Assembly (NCBI RefSeq): GCF_003096675.1
Contig: NZ_QEKW01000001.1
Coordinates: 434,001-498,000 of the forward strand
DNA: 64,000 nt
Reading direction: 5' to 3'
DNA from: Actinomycetospora cinnamomea
GTDB taxonomy: Bacteria; Actinomycetota; Actinomycetes; Mycobacteriales; Pseudonocardiaceae
Made by a program: the position numbers and the translations under genes. The notes below the pieces were generated by a model, which was not told the DNA's origin, did not search any database, and saw only the letters and a list, made by a program, of their open reading frames with translations. The stretch's first letter is position 1; every line of letters begins with the position of its first letter. This document shows, piece by piece, positions 49,701-59,255 of this stretch.

Positions 49701-49989
49701 TGAGCTGCGTGCCGCGGGGCTCGCCCGCGACGTCGTGCGCGTCGTCCAGGAGGCCCGCAAGACCCGCGGCCTCGAGGTGTCCGACCGCATCGCGCTCACC
49801 TGGGCCGCCGAGCGCGCCGACGTGGCCGAGGCCGTGCGCGCCCACGCCGGCACCATCGCCGACGAGGTGCTCGCGGTGTCGATGACCGAGGGCAGCGAGG
49901 GCTCGGTCAACGGTGACGCCGCGGCACGCTCGGACGACCTCGCCCTGGCTGTGGCGATCACACCGGCGGTCACGTCGGCTGGCGGCTGA
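46780..49989 (+). CDS. ileS: isoleucyl-tRNA synthetase with swapped HIGH motif
   Basis: Class I synthetase of 1069 residues. The ATP-site HIGH signature reads GTHH (residues 68-71, in TANGQPGTHHVEA) instead of HxGH, so the first and third residues are exchanged. This form is known from type 2 IleRS enzymes that are highly resistant to mupirocin. The KMSKS loop is GRKMSKHLG (Lys625). The editing domain (GADLLVWTTTPWTLPSNTAV, HMSPAFGAEDY) and the anticodon-binding C-terminal region are complete. GTG 46780 with AGGA upstream. The stop overlaps the convergent SRPBCC gene by 20 bases. Identity secure; resistance is inferred from the motif only. Confidence 0.96.
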   Translation: MSSSPAPRSGSAPAFAPLPASVDLPAVEREVLARWSERDVFRRSLERTAGGEPWIFYEGPPTANGQPGTHHVEARAFKDLFPRFKTMRGYHVPRRAGWDCHGLPVELAVEKELGFSGKADIETYGIAEFNARCRESALRNVSAFAAMTERMGYWVDLDEAYMTMAPRYVESVWWSLKKIFDDGLLVEDHRVTPYCPRDETPLSDHEVALGYEDVVDPSVYVRFPLLDGPWGASAATGDGATGADLLVWTTTPWTLPSNTAVAVARDIVYVRARPADASPTHPDLVVAEDLLSVLGEGAEVIDRLTGADLLGSHYQRPFELIDIARFGSGDPHRVVHGDHVTTDAGTGLVHMSPAFGAEDYAVCRAEGLDIINPIGRDGRFEADLPLIGGAFFKDADRALVDDLRSRTVLFRGEDYEHSYPHCWRCHTPLIYYALPSWFIRTTAVRDRLLEENERTNWYPPHIKHGRYGGWLENNVDWALSRNRYWGTPLPIWRNDADPSEMVCVGSLAELGGYVGRDLADLDPHRPFVDEVTFPAPSGTGTMRRVSDVIDVWYDSGAMPFAQWGAPHHHEADFEQAYPAQYICEAIDQTRGWFYSLMAVGTLVFDRSSYENVVCLGLLLDEQGRKMSKHLGNVLDPFELFESHGADAVRWLMLAQGSPWVDRRVGHETLREIVRKVLLTYWNTASFLVTYANASGWRPTGEPAESDHPMDRWVLGELAACVREVTRALDDFDSSSAGRAITAFVDGLSNWYVRRSRRRFWHGEPEALATLHTCVETLSRLMAPFTPFTSDYLWTLLEGDVVDGAPDSVHLADWPEVDEAALDAGLAGRMALVQRIVELGRATRAASGVRTRQPLARAVVSAPGFGDLEEALLTEIAEELNVGRVESAGSDLVEVTVKPNFRALGKRFGKRTPVVAEAVRSTTATPVDGELTVVVDGEEIVLSGDEILVEETPREGWAVRSEGGLSVGLDTELTDELRAAGLARDVVRVVQEARKTRGLEVSDRIALTWAAERADVAEAVRAHAGTIADEVLAVSMTEGSEGSVNGDAAARSDDLALAVAITPAVTSAGG

Positions 49990-50476
49990 CCTCCACGCTG
50001 CGGCGGGCCCAGGTCTCGAAGCGGCGCCAGAACAGACGCTGCGCGAGTTCCCACGGGCGCAGGAACACCGGGCGCACGTGGGCGTCGATCTGCAGCTCGA
50101 CCGCGGTGCCGGCGGGAGCGTCGGCGGCGTCGTTGAGCCGGAACTGCAGGCGGGTGGGCCGCAGCAGCCGGAAGGACACCGCGAACGCACCGTAGAGGTA
50201 CTGCAGGTCGCGGTACTCGCCGTCACGGATCTCGCCCAGGACGCCGGGCAGGTGCAGCAACGGCCCGTGGTGGGTGGTGAGGACGCCGGTCTCGAAGCCG
50301 CCGCCGAGGAACTCGACGCGGAACGGGCCGACCTGCGTGTCGGTGAACGTGGCCGGGTCGCACAGCCACGCCCAGACCCGCTCGCGGGGCGCCGCGACGG
50401 TGAAGCGGTGGACGTGGGTGTGGGCCCGCCACCCGGCCGGGTGGGGCTGGCCGGGTCCGGCGAGGTCAGCGGTCAC
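49970..50476 (-). CDS. SRPBCC-family protein
   Basis: A 168-residue START/SRPBCC lipid- or polyketide-binding fold: HTHVHRFTVAAPRERVWAWLCDP at the N-terminus, a beta core with VGPFRVEFLGGGFETGVLTTHH and a long C-terminal helix (ELAQRLFWRRFETWARRSV). Members bind hydrophobic ligands or act as cyclases. No catalytic assignment is possible. GTG 50476 lies inside the end of the CoA-transferase gene, so the two are coupled. Convergent with ileS. Confidence 0.8.
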   Translation of the reverse strand: MTADLAGPGQPHPAGWRAHTHVHRFTVAAPRERVWAWLCDPATFTDTQVGPFRVEFLGGGFETGVLTTHHGPLLHLPGVLGEIRDGEYRDLQYLYGAFAVSFRLLRPTRLQFRLNDAADAPAGTAVELQIDAHVRPVFLRPWELAQRLFWRRFETWARRSVEVSRQPT

Positions 50477-51647
50477 CCAGCCCCTGTACCCCGAACTCGG
50501 CGAGCACCGCCGCGGTGTGCTCACCGACGTCGGGGATCGGGTCCATCCGGGCTGTGCCGCCCGCGAACCCGAGCGGCGGGAGCATCGCGGGCACGGGCCC
50601 GACCGGCGAGCCCACCGTGGTGACCCGGCCCCGCGCCGCGTGCTGCGGGTGGGCGAGGACGCCGTCGTCACCGACGAGGTCGCGCCGCCGCGCGCGGGCG
50701 ATGCCCGCAGCGGCCAGGCGGGCGAGCACCGCGTCGCCGGTCAGGCCGCCGAGCACCGCGTCGACGGCCGCGTGCAGCTCGTCCCGGTGCTCGACGCGGG
50801 CGGAGCCGGTGGCGAAGCGGGAGTCGGCGGCCAGGGCCGGGTCGCCCAGGACCTCGGCGCAGAAGCGCTGCCACTCCCGCTCGTTCTGGACGGCCAGCAC
50901 CACCTCGCTACCGTCGCCCGTGGTGAACGCGCCGTACGGCGCGATCGCCGGGTGCGCCGTGCCCGCGCGCACCGGCGCCCGCCCCGACCCGGCCGCGTAG
51001 GTGAGCGGGAAGCCCATCCACTCGGTGAGCGCGTCGAACAGGCTGACCTCGATCGCCGTCCCCTCCCCCGTGCGCTCGCGGCGGTAGAGGGCGGCGAGGA
51101 CGCCGGAGAAGGCGTACATGCCCGCGCCGATGTCGGCGGCCGGGATACCGGCCTTGGCCGGGTGCTCCTCGGTGCCGGTGACCGAGACCAGGCCCGCCTC
51201 GGCCTGCACGAGCAGGTCGTAGGCCTTGGCGTCGCGGTAGGGCCCGGTCGCCCCGTAGCCCGAGATCGCGCAGGTGACGAGCCGGGGGTGCGCGGCGCGC
51301 AGCTCGGCCGCACCCAGCCCGAGGCGCTCGGCGGCGCCGGGCGCGAGGTTCTGCACGAAGACGTCGGCGCGGGCGACGATCCAGCGCAGGGCGGCGAGCG
51401 CGTCGGGGACCTTGAGGTCGAGGACCACGCTCTCCTTGCCGCGGTTGAGCCAGACGAAGTGGCTGGAGAGCCCGCCGACCACGGTGTCGTAGTCGCGGGC
51501 GAAGTCCCCGCCGCCCGGGCGCTCGACCTTGATGACCCGCGCGCCCAGGTCGGCGAGGTGCCGGGTCGCCAGCGGGGCGGCGACGGCCTGCTCGCAGGCC
51601 ACCACGAGCACGCCGGCGAGCGGGAGGGCGGGATCGGTGTCGGCCAC
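50466..51647 (-). CDS. CaiB/BaiF family III CoA-transferase
   Basis: A 393-residue formyl-CoA-transferase-like enzyme. Motifs include LADLGARVIKVERPGGGDFARD, FVWLNRGKESVVLDLK, ISGYGATGPYRDAKAYDLLVQAEAG (the Asp of AYDLL is the expected catalytic residue) and EVSLFDALTEWMG. It moves CoA between carboxylic acids by a half-sandwich mechanism. Substrates cannot be told. Start GTG 51647 has no strong ribosome site. It overlaps the SRPBCC gene downstream. Confidence 0.9.
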   Translation of the reverse strand: MADTDPALPLAGVLVVACEQAVAAPLATRHLADLGARVIKVERPGGGDFARDYDTVVGGLSSHFVWLNRGKESVVLDLKVPDALAALRWIVARADVFVQNLAPGAAERLGLGAAELRAAHPRLVTCAISGYGATGPYRDAKAYDLLVQAEAGLVSVTGTEEHPAKAGIPAADIGAGMYAFSGVLAALYRRERTGEGTAIEVSLFDALTEWMGFPLTYAAGSGRAPVRAGTAHPAIAPYGAFTTGDGSEVVLAVQNEREWQRFCAEVLGDPALAADSRFATGSARVEHRDELHAAVDAVLGGLTGDAVLARLAAAGIARARRRDLVGDDGVLAHPQHAARGRVTTVGSPVGPVPAMLPPLGFAGGTARMDPIPDVGEHTAAVLAEFGVQGLGDR

Positions 51648-51705
51648 GCCCGGATCGTGCCCTGCCGCGTGCGCCGCGCGGGGAACCGGGCACGCCCGCG
51701 GTTCG

Positions 51706-51735
51706 TTGACTCTTCGTGTTCGCCGAGAGGATGAT
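51706..51735 (+). promoter_or_regulatory. likely promoter of the AIM24-family gene
   Basis: TTGACT at 51706-51711 and GATGAT at 51730-51735, 18 bases apart, about 50 bases upstream of the AIM24 start. Good minus-35, moderate minus-10. Confidence 0.5.
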
Positions 51736-51785
51736 CTCTCCGCGTTCGCCCCCTGATGAGCACCGAGAGTCACGAGGAGACCCCG

Positions 51786-52523
51786 ATGCGCAGCAACCTG
51801 TTCGCTCCCGAGAACCAGGAACAGGAGTCCGCCCAGCCGGGCCTGCGGCTGCAGAACTCGAAGATGCTCAAGATCGAGCTCAACGGCGAGTGCATGGCCC
51901 GGCAGGGCGCGATGGTGGCCTACCAGGGCCAGGTGCAGTTCGAGGCCAAGGGCTCGGGCGGCCTCGGCAAGTTCCTCAAGCAGAAGTTCACCGGCGAGGG
52001 CGTGCCGCTGATGAAGGTCTCGGGCCGCGGCGACGTGTTCCTCGCCGACGCCGCCGCGGATGTCCACCTCATCGACCTCGAGGGCCCGCAGGACGCCCTG
52101 TCGATCAACGGCGCGAACGTGCTGGCCTTCGAGCCGAGCCTGTCCTACGACATCCACATGGTGCAGGGGGCCGGCGTGGCCTCGGGCGCAGGCATGTTCA
52201 ACTGCGTGTTCACCGGGCGCGGCCGGCTGGCGATCACGTGCAAGGGCACGCCGGTGGTGCTCGACGTCGACCAGCCGACCTACGCCGACCCCCAGGCGAC
52301 CGTCGCGTGGTCGGCCGGCCTGCAGGTCGGCGTGCACCGCGCCGATTCCTTCGGCCTCGGCACGTTGATGGGCCGCACCACCGGGGAGGCCTTCACCCTC
52401 GGCTTCTCCGGGCGCGGGTTCGTCATCGTGCAGCCCTCCGAGGAGGCCCCGCCCGGCGCCGTCGGCGGCCACGGTGGTGGTCAGCAGCAGGAGGGCGGCG
52501 TGCTCGGCGGCCTGTTCAGCTGA
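51786..52523 (+). CDS. AIM24-family protein
   Basis: A 245-residue member of the AIM24/TIGR00266 beta-helix-like family, with SKMLKIELNGECMARQGAMVAYQG, a GRGDVFLADAAADVHLIDL stretch and LGTLMGRTTGEAFTLGFSGRGFVIVQPSE. A Gly-rich tail ends in GGLFS. The bacterial function is unknown; in yeast the homologue is mitochondrial. ATG 51786 is chosen for its GAGGAGA ribosome site; ATG 51756 would add ten residues. The stop overlaps the convergent lysS end by 8 bases. Confidence 0.9.
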   Translation: MRSNLFAPENQEQESAQPGLRLQNSKMLKIELNGECMARQGAMVAYQGQVQFEAKGSGGLGKFLKQKFTGEGVPLMKVSGRGDVFLADAAADVHLIDLEGPQDALSINGANVLAFEPSLSYDIHMVQGAGVASGAGMFNCVFTGRGRLAITCKGTPVVLDVDQPTYADPQATVAWSAGLQVGVHRADSFGLGTLMGRTTGEAFTLGFSGRGFVIVQPSEEAPPGAVGGHGGGQQQEGGVLGGLFS

Positions 52524-54198
52524 CCGGCGCCGGCCCGCCCAGCAGGTACCGCACGCGCTCGGGGCCCGCGGCCAGGAGCAGCGTGGGCAGGCGCGGGCCG
52601 GTGTCGGCGCCCACCAGCAGCCGGTAGACGACGACGAAGAAACGTCGCTGGGCGGCCTTGAGCTCGTCGGTGGGCTTGACGTCCAGCGGGAGGCCCGCCT
52701 GCTTCTTGGGCACGCCGTAGACGAGCGTGGTGAGGCCGTCCAGCGACCAGTCGTCGGTGAGGTGGTCACGCAGCATCGCGACGGCCTCGCGCTCCTGGTC
52801 GTCGAGACCGGCGAGGAACTCGGTGTCGGGCTCGGAGCGCAGCCGGGTGTGCGCCTCGTCGGGCATGTACGACGCGACCCAGTGCGCCGCCTTGTCCAGC
52901 CGCGGTCGGGCACCGTCGGGCGTGGCGTCCAGGCCGGCGAGGATCCGCTCGAGCTGGGCCGGGTCGCCCGCGGTGATGTCGACGACCGACGCCAGGGTCC
53001 GGTAGGCGACCGGCTGCGCGGTGCGCGGCAGGTCGCCCTCCGCCGTGGTGACCGCACGGACGTGTCCCGTGACCTCGATCCCGCCGGCCGTCCCGGCGGC
53101 GACCTTGCGCTCGAGGGCGTCCCACTCGTCGTAGAGCCGGTGGAGCTCCTGGTCGAACGCCACCTTGATGGCCTGGTTGGGCCGCCGGCGGGCGAACAGC
53201 CAGCGCAGCACCGGCACCTCGAGGATCTCCAACGCGTCGCCCGGCGTCGGCACCGACCCGCGGGAGCTGGACATCTTCGCCTGGCCGGTGATGCCCACGA
53301 ACGCATACATCGGCCCGATCGGGGCCTCGCCGCCGAACACCTCGTCGACGATCAGGCCGCCCACCTGGTACGACGAGCCGGGCGAGGAGTGGTCGACGCC
53401 CGAGGGCTCGAAGTGCACGCCCTCGTAGGCCCACCGCATGGGCCAGTCGACCTTCCACACGAGCTTGCCGCGCGTGAAGTCGCGCAGCAGCACCGTCTCG
53501 GAGGACCCGCACGCGCAGGTGTAGGTCATCTCCGTCGTGTCGTCGTCGTAAGCGGTGATCGTCGTGTCGTCGCGCCCGCAGGCCCCGCAGTAGGGCTTGA
53601 ACGGGTAGTACTCGCGGCCCGCCACCCGGTCCTCGTCCGCCCCGTCCTCGTCGTCGTTCTCCGGGACGTGCTTCTTCTTCGTCCGGAAGCGGCCGAGGAT
53701 CGTGTCGATGCGGGCCCGCTCGCGCATGGCCAGCAGCACCTGGTCGCGGTAGGCGCCGGAGGTGTACATCTCGCTCTGGCTGATGCCGCGGTAGGGCACG
53801 CCGAGGTCGGTGAGCGCGGCGATCATCGGCGCCTTGAAGTGCTCGGCCCAGTTCGCGAAGGGGCTACCCGTGGGCGCCGGGACCTCCGAGAGAGGCTTGC
53901 CGACGTGCTCGGCCCACGCCGGGTCGATGCCGGCGGGCACCCGGCGGAAGCGGTCGTAGTCGTCCCAGGAGACCAGGTGCTCGACGGCGTGGCCGCGGCG
54001 TCGGATCTCGTCGGCGACGAGGTGCGGGGTCATGACCTCGCGCAGGTTGCCCAGGTGGATCGGACCGGAGGGGCTCAGGCCGGACGCGCAGACGATCGGT
54101 CTGCCGGGACTGCGGCGCTCGGCGGCCTCGATCACCTCGTCGGCCATCCGTGACACCCAGTCCGGCTCCGGACCTCCTCCCGGTCCTGTGTCCACCAC
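52516..54198 (-). CDS. lysS: class I lysyl-tRNA synthetase
   Basis: LysRS of the class I (archaeal-type) fold, 560 residues: LSPSGPIHLGNLRE holds the HIGH motif (HLGN, residues 48-51) and GQAKMSSSRG the KMSKS motif. A zinc-ribbon insertion (YCGACGRDDT, TCACGSSE) is present. Most bacteria use an unrelated class II LysRS; class I forms occur in archaea and in some actinobacteria, spirochaetes and alphaproteobacteria. GTG 54198 is followed by a second GTG. Convergent with AIM24. Whether a class II lysS also exists elsewhere cannot be seen. Confidence 0.95.
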   Translation of the reverse strand: MVDTGPGGGPEPDWVSRMADEVIEAAERRSPGRPIVCASGLSPSGPIHLGNLREVMTPHLVADEIRRRGHAVEHLVSWDDYDRFRRVPAGIDPAWAEHVGKPLSEVPAPTGSPFANWAEHFKAPMIAALTDLGVPYRGISQSEMYTSGAYRDQVLLAMRERARIDTILGRFRTKKKHVPENDDEDGADEDRVAGREYYPFKPYCGACGRDDTTITAYDDDTTEMTYTCACGSSETVLLRDFTRGKLVWKVDWPMRWAYEGVHFEPSGVDHSSPGSSYQVGGLIVDEVFGGEAPIGPMYAFVGITGQAKMSSSRGSVPTPGDALEILEVPVLRWLFARRRPNQAIKVAFDQELHRLYDEWDALERKVAAGTAGGIEVTGHVRAVTTAEGDLPRTAQPVAYRTLASVVDITAGDPAQLERILAGLDATPDGARPRLDKAAHWVASYMPDEAHTRLRSEPDTEFLAGLDDQEREAVAMLRDHLTDDWSLDGLTTLVYGVPKKQAGLPLDVKPTDELKAAQRRFFVVVYRLLVGADTGPRLPTLLLAAGPERVRYLLGGPAPVS

Positions 54199-54252
54199 CT
54201 GCGCGTACCCCTCTCCGGATCGATCCCGTCCAGGGTACGGGGCGCCGACCGG

Positions 54253-55044
54253 CTAGCGGGCGCGCACCGGGTTGGTCAGGGTGCCGATGCCCTCGACGGT
54301 GACGCTCACCTGCTGGCCGTCGGCCATCGGTCCGACGCCCGCGGGGGTGCCGGTGAGGATGACGTCGCCGGGCAGGAGCGTCATCACCCGGGAGATGTAG
54401 GCGATGAGCTCCTCGACGGGGTGCAGCAGCAGGTGGGTGCGCGACTCCTGGCGGACCTCGCCGTCGAGCTCGGTACGGATCGCGAGGTCTCCCGGGTCGA
54501 TCGTCGTCTCGATCCACGGCCCGAGCGGGCAGAACGAGTCGTAGCCCTTGGCGCGGGTCCACTGCCCGTCGGCCTGCTGCAGGTCGCGGGCGGTGACGTC
54601 GTTCGCGACGGTGTAGCCGAGCACCACGTCACGGGCGCGCGCCTCGGGCACGTCACGGCACGGCATGCCGATGACGACGGCGAGCTCGCCCTCGTAGTCG
54701 ACGCGCTGCGAGTCCGGAGGCATCTGGATCGGCAGGCCCGGCCCGATGACGGTGGTCGAGGGCTTCATGAAGATCAGCGGCGCGGGCGGGGTCTCGCCAC
54801 CCATCTCGCTGACGTGGTCGGCGTAGTTCTTGCCGATGCAGACGATCTTGGTCGGCAGGATCGGCGCGAGCAGCCGCACGTCGGCCAGCGGCCATGTCCG
54901 GCCGGTGAAGGTGGGGTCGCCGAACGGGTGCTCGGCGATCTCCGCGCAGACGTCCCCGGCCTCCGGCTCACCGCCCGCGGTGGTGGGCGACTGCAGGGCG
55001 GCGAACGAGACGCCCTCGGCATGGGCGATCCGGGCGAGGCGCAC
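54253..55044 (-). CDS. fumarylacetoacetate hydrolase (FAH) family protein
   Basis: A 263-residue FAH-fold enzyme with PTKIVCIGKNYADHVSEMGGE, VDYEGELAVVIG, GYTVANDVTARDLQ and GDVILTGTPAGVG, including the metal-binding Glu-Glu-Asp pattern. It matches the mycobacterial gene Rv2993c, found at the same place near leuB and annotated as a 2-hydroxyhepta-2,4-diene-1,7-dioate isomerase-like protein. True substrate unknown. GTG 55044 is the start; it lies 58 bases downstream of leuB. Confidence 0.9.
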   Translation of the reverse strand: MRLARIAHAEGVSFAALQSPTTAGGEPEAGDVCAEIAEHPFGDPTFTGRTWPLADVRLLAPILPTKIVCIGKNYADHVSEMGGETPPAPLIFMKPSTTVIGPGLPIQMPPDSQRVDYEGELAVVIGMPCRDVPEARARDVVLGYTVANDVTARDLQQADGQWTRAKGYDSFCPLGPWIETTIDPGDLAIRTELDGEVRQESRTHLLLHPVEELIAYISRVMTLLPGDVILTGTPAGVGPMADGQQVSVTVEGIGTLTNPVRAR

Positions 55045-55102
55045 GGCGCCGGACCCTATCCCCCGGCGACGGTCGCGGCGCGCCCGCGGCACCGCTCCCG
55101 CG

Positions 55103-56149
55103 TCAGACGGGGGTGCGGGTGCCCGCGGCCGAGGACACAAGAGCGGCGAGGCGGTCGCCGACCGCGTGGGTGCCGCCCGGGTTGGCGTGGTCGCGCGTCG
55201 CGAGGTCGAAGGCCACCGCGGCCTCGACGCGCCGGGCCAGCTCGGGCTCGCCCAGGTGGTCGAGCAGCAGCGCCACCGACAGGATCGCGGCCGTCGGGTC
55301 CGCGATGCCCTTGCCGGCGATGTCCGGCGCCGAGCCGTGGACCGGCTCGAACATGCTCGGGTTGGCGCGCGAGACGTCGAGGTTGCCCGACGCCGCCAGG
55401 CCGATGCCGCCGGTCACGGCCGCGGCGAGGTCGGTGAGGATGTCGCCGAAGAGGTTGTCGGTGACGATCACGTCGTAGCGCGACGGGTCGGTGACGAGGT
55501 GGATCGTCGTCGAGTCGACGTGCTGGTAGTCCACCGAGACGTCGGGGTGCTCGAGGGAGACCTCCTCGACCACGCGCGACCACAGCGACCCGGCGTGGGT
55601 CAGCACGTTGGTCTTGTGCACCAGCGTCAGCTTGCGCCGCGGGCGCGCGGCGGCGCGCGCGAACGCGTCGCGCACCACGCGCTCGACCCCGAACGCGGTG
55701 TTGACGCTGACCTCGGTGGCGATCTCCTGCGGCGTGTCCTTGCGCAGCAGCCCGCCGGTGCCCGCGTACGGGCCCTCGGTGCCCTCGCGCACCACGACGA
55801 GGTCGATCTCCGAAGCGCCGGACAGCGGCCCGCGCACACCGGGGTAGAGCCGGGCCGGACGGAGGTTGACGTGGTGGTCGAGCTCGAAGCGCAGGCGCAG
55901 CAGCAGGCCGCGCTCGAGGATGCCGCTGGGCACCGAGGGGTCGCCGACCGCGCCGAGCAGGATCGCGTCGTGCTCGCGCAGCTCGGAGAGCACGGACTCG
56001 GGCAGGAGCTCACCCGTCGAGTGCCACCGGGCCGCGCCCAGGTCGTACTGCGTCGTCTCGACCGACGGGGCGACCTCGTCGAGCACCTTCAGCGCTTCGC
56101 CGACGACCTCGGGACCGATGCCGTCGCCGGGCACCACCGCGAGCCGCAT
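55103..56149 (-). CDS. leuB: 3-isopropylmalate dehydrogenase
   Basis: NAD-dependent oxidative decarboxylation step of leucine synthesis, 348 residues. Motifs: [30 protein letters not shown] (shortened actinobacterial form), [44 protein letters not shown] and [21 protein letters not shown] 56149 has GGAGG nine bases upstream. It lies 186 bases downstream of serA, a gap that holds a strong hairpin. Confidence 0.97.
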   Translation of the reverse strand: MRLAVVPGDGIGPEVVGEALKVLDEVAPSVETTQYDLGAARWHSTGELLPESVLSELREHDAILLGAVGDPSVPSGILERGLLLRLRFELDHHVNLRPARLYPGVRGPLSGASEIDLVVVREGTEGPYAGTGGLLRKDTPQEIATEVSVNTAFGVERVVRDAFARAAARPRRKLTLVHKTNVLTHAGSLWSRVVEEVSLEHPDVSVDYQHVDSTTIHLVTDPSRYDVIVTDNLFGDILTDLAAAVTGGIGLAASGNLDVSRANPSMFEPVHGSAPDIAGKGIADPTAAILSVALLLDHLGEPELARRVEAAVAFDLATRDHANPGGTHAVGDRLAALVSSAAGTRTPV

Positions 56150-56276
56150 CCGCAACAACCTCCACGAGCGGGTCGCCCCGCGACGGGGTGACCGGGGCCG
56201 ACCCGCGGAGACTACTAGGCGTGTCGGTCGATCACGGAACCGGATCGCCGGATCGTAGGAACGCGCCCTCGGTCGG

Positions 56277-56331
56277 GGTTGCTGCGCCCGGCGGGGTGTG
56301 GGGCGCGCCCGCCCTCCCCGCCGGGGCAACC
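56277..56331 (-). terminator. large GC hairpin after serA
   Basis: Arms GGTTGC + CCCGGCGGGG and CCCCGCCGGG + GCAACC (a 4-base bulge on one side) around a 19-base loop, ending 5 bases after the serA stop. No U tract. Position supports a terminator for the serA transcript. Confidence 0.6.
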
Positions 56332-56335
56332 ACGA

Positions 56336-57931
56336 TTAGCCGAAGCTGATCAACCGGGTCGTCCGGGCGCCGAGCGCCTCGCCGATCGGCTCGAGGACCT
56401 CGGGGGCGACGGCCTGGTCGACGCGCAGCAGCATGATCGAGGAGGCGCGGTCGCGCAGCTGGGAGAGCTGGGCGGCCTCGATGTTGACGTTCGACTCGCC
56501 GAGCATGGTGCCGACGGTGCCCATCGCGCCGGGGCGGTCGGAGTACTCGAAGAGCAGGACGTGGCCCTCGGCGCGCAGGTCGAAGCTGCGGCCGTTGATC
56601 TCGACGAGCTTCTCGACCTCGTCCGCGCCGGTCAGCGTGCCCGACACGGTCACGGCCTCGCCGTCGCGCACCGCGCGCAGGGTCACCAGGCTGCGGTGGT
56701 TCGGGCTCTCGCTGGCCGTCTCGACGGTCGCGGTGACGCCGCGCTCCTCGGCCAGTGCCGGGGCGTTGACGAACGTGACCGGCTCGTCGACGACCTCGCC
56801 GAACACACCGCGCAGCGCGGCCAGCGAGAGCACCGAGACGTCCTCGTTCGCCAGCTCGCCGCGCACCTGGACCTGCAGCTCGCTGGGGGCGCCGACCAGG
56901 TCCGACAGGAGGGTGCCGAGCTTCTGGGTGATCCCGAGCCACGGCCGGACCTCCTCGCCGACCGCGCCGCCCGAGACGTTGACGGCGTCGGGGACGAAGT
57001 CGCCGCGCAGGCCCGCGAGCACCGAGTGCGCGACGTCGGTGCCGGCGCGGTCCTGGGCCTCGGCGGTGGAGGCGCCCAGGTGCGGCGTGACGGTGACCTG
57101 CGGGAGCTCGAACAGCGGGCTCGAGGTGGTGGGCTCGGTGACGAAGACGTCGACGCCGGCGCCGGCGACGTGGCCCGAGCGCACGGCCTCGGCCAGCGCG
57201 TCCTCGTCCACCAGCCCGCCGCGAGCGGCGTTGACGATGATGACGCCCGGCTTGGTCCTGGCCAGCGCCTCCTTGCCGATGAGGCCCTGGGTCTCCGGGG
57301 TCTTCGGCAGGTGGATGGTCATCATGTCGCTGCGGCGCAACAGCTCGTCGAGCTCGACGAGCTCGATGCCGAGCTGCGTGGCGCGCGCCTGCGGCAGGTA
57401 CGGGTCGTAGGCGATGACATGGGTGCCGAACGCGGCGATCCGGCTGGCGAACAGCTGCCCGATCTTGCCGAGGCCGATGACGCCCACGGTCTTGCCCTGG
57501 ATCTCGACGCCGGAGAGCTTGCTGCGCTCCCACTTGCCGGCGCGCAGGCTCGCGTCGGCCTGCGGGATGTGCCGCGCGGTGGCCAGCAGCAGGGCCAGCG
57601 CGTGCTCGGCGGCGGAGACGATGTTCGAGACCGGGGCGTTGACCACCATGACCCCCGCCGCGGTGGCCGCGGGGACGTCGACGTTGTCGAGGCCGACGCC
57701 GGCGCGACCGACGACGGTCAGCTGCTTGGCGGCGCCGAAGACCTCGGCGTCGACCTGCGTCGCCGAGCGGACGAGCAGCGCGTCCGCTCCTCCGACGGCG
57801 TCGAGCAGAGCGGCGCGGTCGGTGCCGTCGACGGTGCGGATCTCGACCTCGTCGCCGAACACCTCCAGCGTCGACGGCGCGAGCTTCTCGGCCATCAGCA
57901 CGACGGGCTTGGTGGCGGCGGGACTGGTCAC
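56336..57931 (-). CDS. serA: D-3-phosphoglycerate dehydrogenase, long form
   Basis: First step of serine synthesis, 531 residues, with catalytic, NAD-binding (VGVIGLGKIGQLFASRIAAFG), intervening allosteric and C-terminal ACT (VLLFEYSDRPGAMGTVGTML) domains, as in the mycobacterial SerA. Catalytic Arg, Glu and His are in NAARGGLVDE and VTPHLGAST. GTG 57931 with GGGGAG ten bases upstream gives the usual family length. The ACT domain suggests serine feedback control. Confidence 0.96.
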   Translation of the reverse strand: MTSPAATKPVVLMAEKLAPSTLEVFGDEVEIRTVDGTDRAALLDAVGGADALLVRSATQVDAEVFGAAKQLTVVGRAGVGLDNVDVPAATAAGVMVVNAPVSNIVSAAEHALALLLATARHIPQADASLRAGKWERSKLSGVEIQGKTVGVIGLGKIGQLFASRIAAFGTHVIAYDPYLPQARATQLGIELVELDELLRRSDMMTIHLPKTPETQGLIGKEALARTKPGVIIVNAARGGLVDEDALAEAVRSGHVAGAGVDVFVTEPTTSSPLFELPQVTVTPHLGASTAEAQDRAGTDVAHSVLAGLRGDFVPDAVNVSGGAVGEEVRPWLGITQKLGTLLSDLVGAPSELQVQVRGELANEDVSVLSLAALRGVFGEVVDEPVTFVNAPALAEERGVTATVETASESPNHRSLVTLRAVRDGEAVTVSGTLTGADEVEKLVEINGRSFDLRAEGHVLLFEYSDRPGAMGTVGTMLGESNVNIEAAQLSQLRDRASSIMLLRVDQAVAPEVLEPIGEALGARTTRLISFG

Positions 57932-58095
57932 GGGCGTTCGCTCCCCGAAGGTCGGCGGTCGGTCGGTCACGCCGACGAGCCCTGCACCTACCGAGATCAC
58001 ACGCCGACGTGCTCGCGGGTCATCGTGCCCGCACCGTGGCGATCCTACCGACAGCTCGTGAACCGATTCACATGCCTGGGGCTGCCGGATCCGTG

Positions 58096-58148
58096 GCAGC
58101 GAACGGGTATCTCGCTGCGTCTATGCGCACGAGATACCCGTTCGCTGC
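58096..58148 (-). repeat. 53-bp palindromic intergenic repeat, copy 2 (serA-ilvC gap)
   Basis: Perfect 19-base arms GCAGCGAACGGGTATCTCG (58096-58114) and CGAGATACCCGTTCGCTGC (58130-58148) flank a 15-base loop which on the minus strand reads TGCGCATAGACGCAG. That loop differs from copy 1 by one base and can form a 4-bp inner stem (TGCG/CGCA). It starts 20 bases after the ilvC stop and lacks a U tract. Confidence 0.9.
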
Positions 58149-58168
58149 GGGGACGAGACGACCCTCGA

Positions 58169-59218
<1,050 letters not shown>

Positions 59219-59255
59219 CTACTTCCTTCCGGGAACGACTGACGGGAACGGCAAT

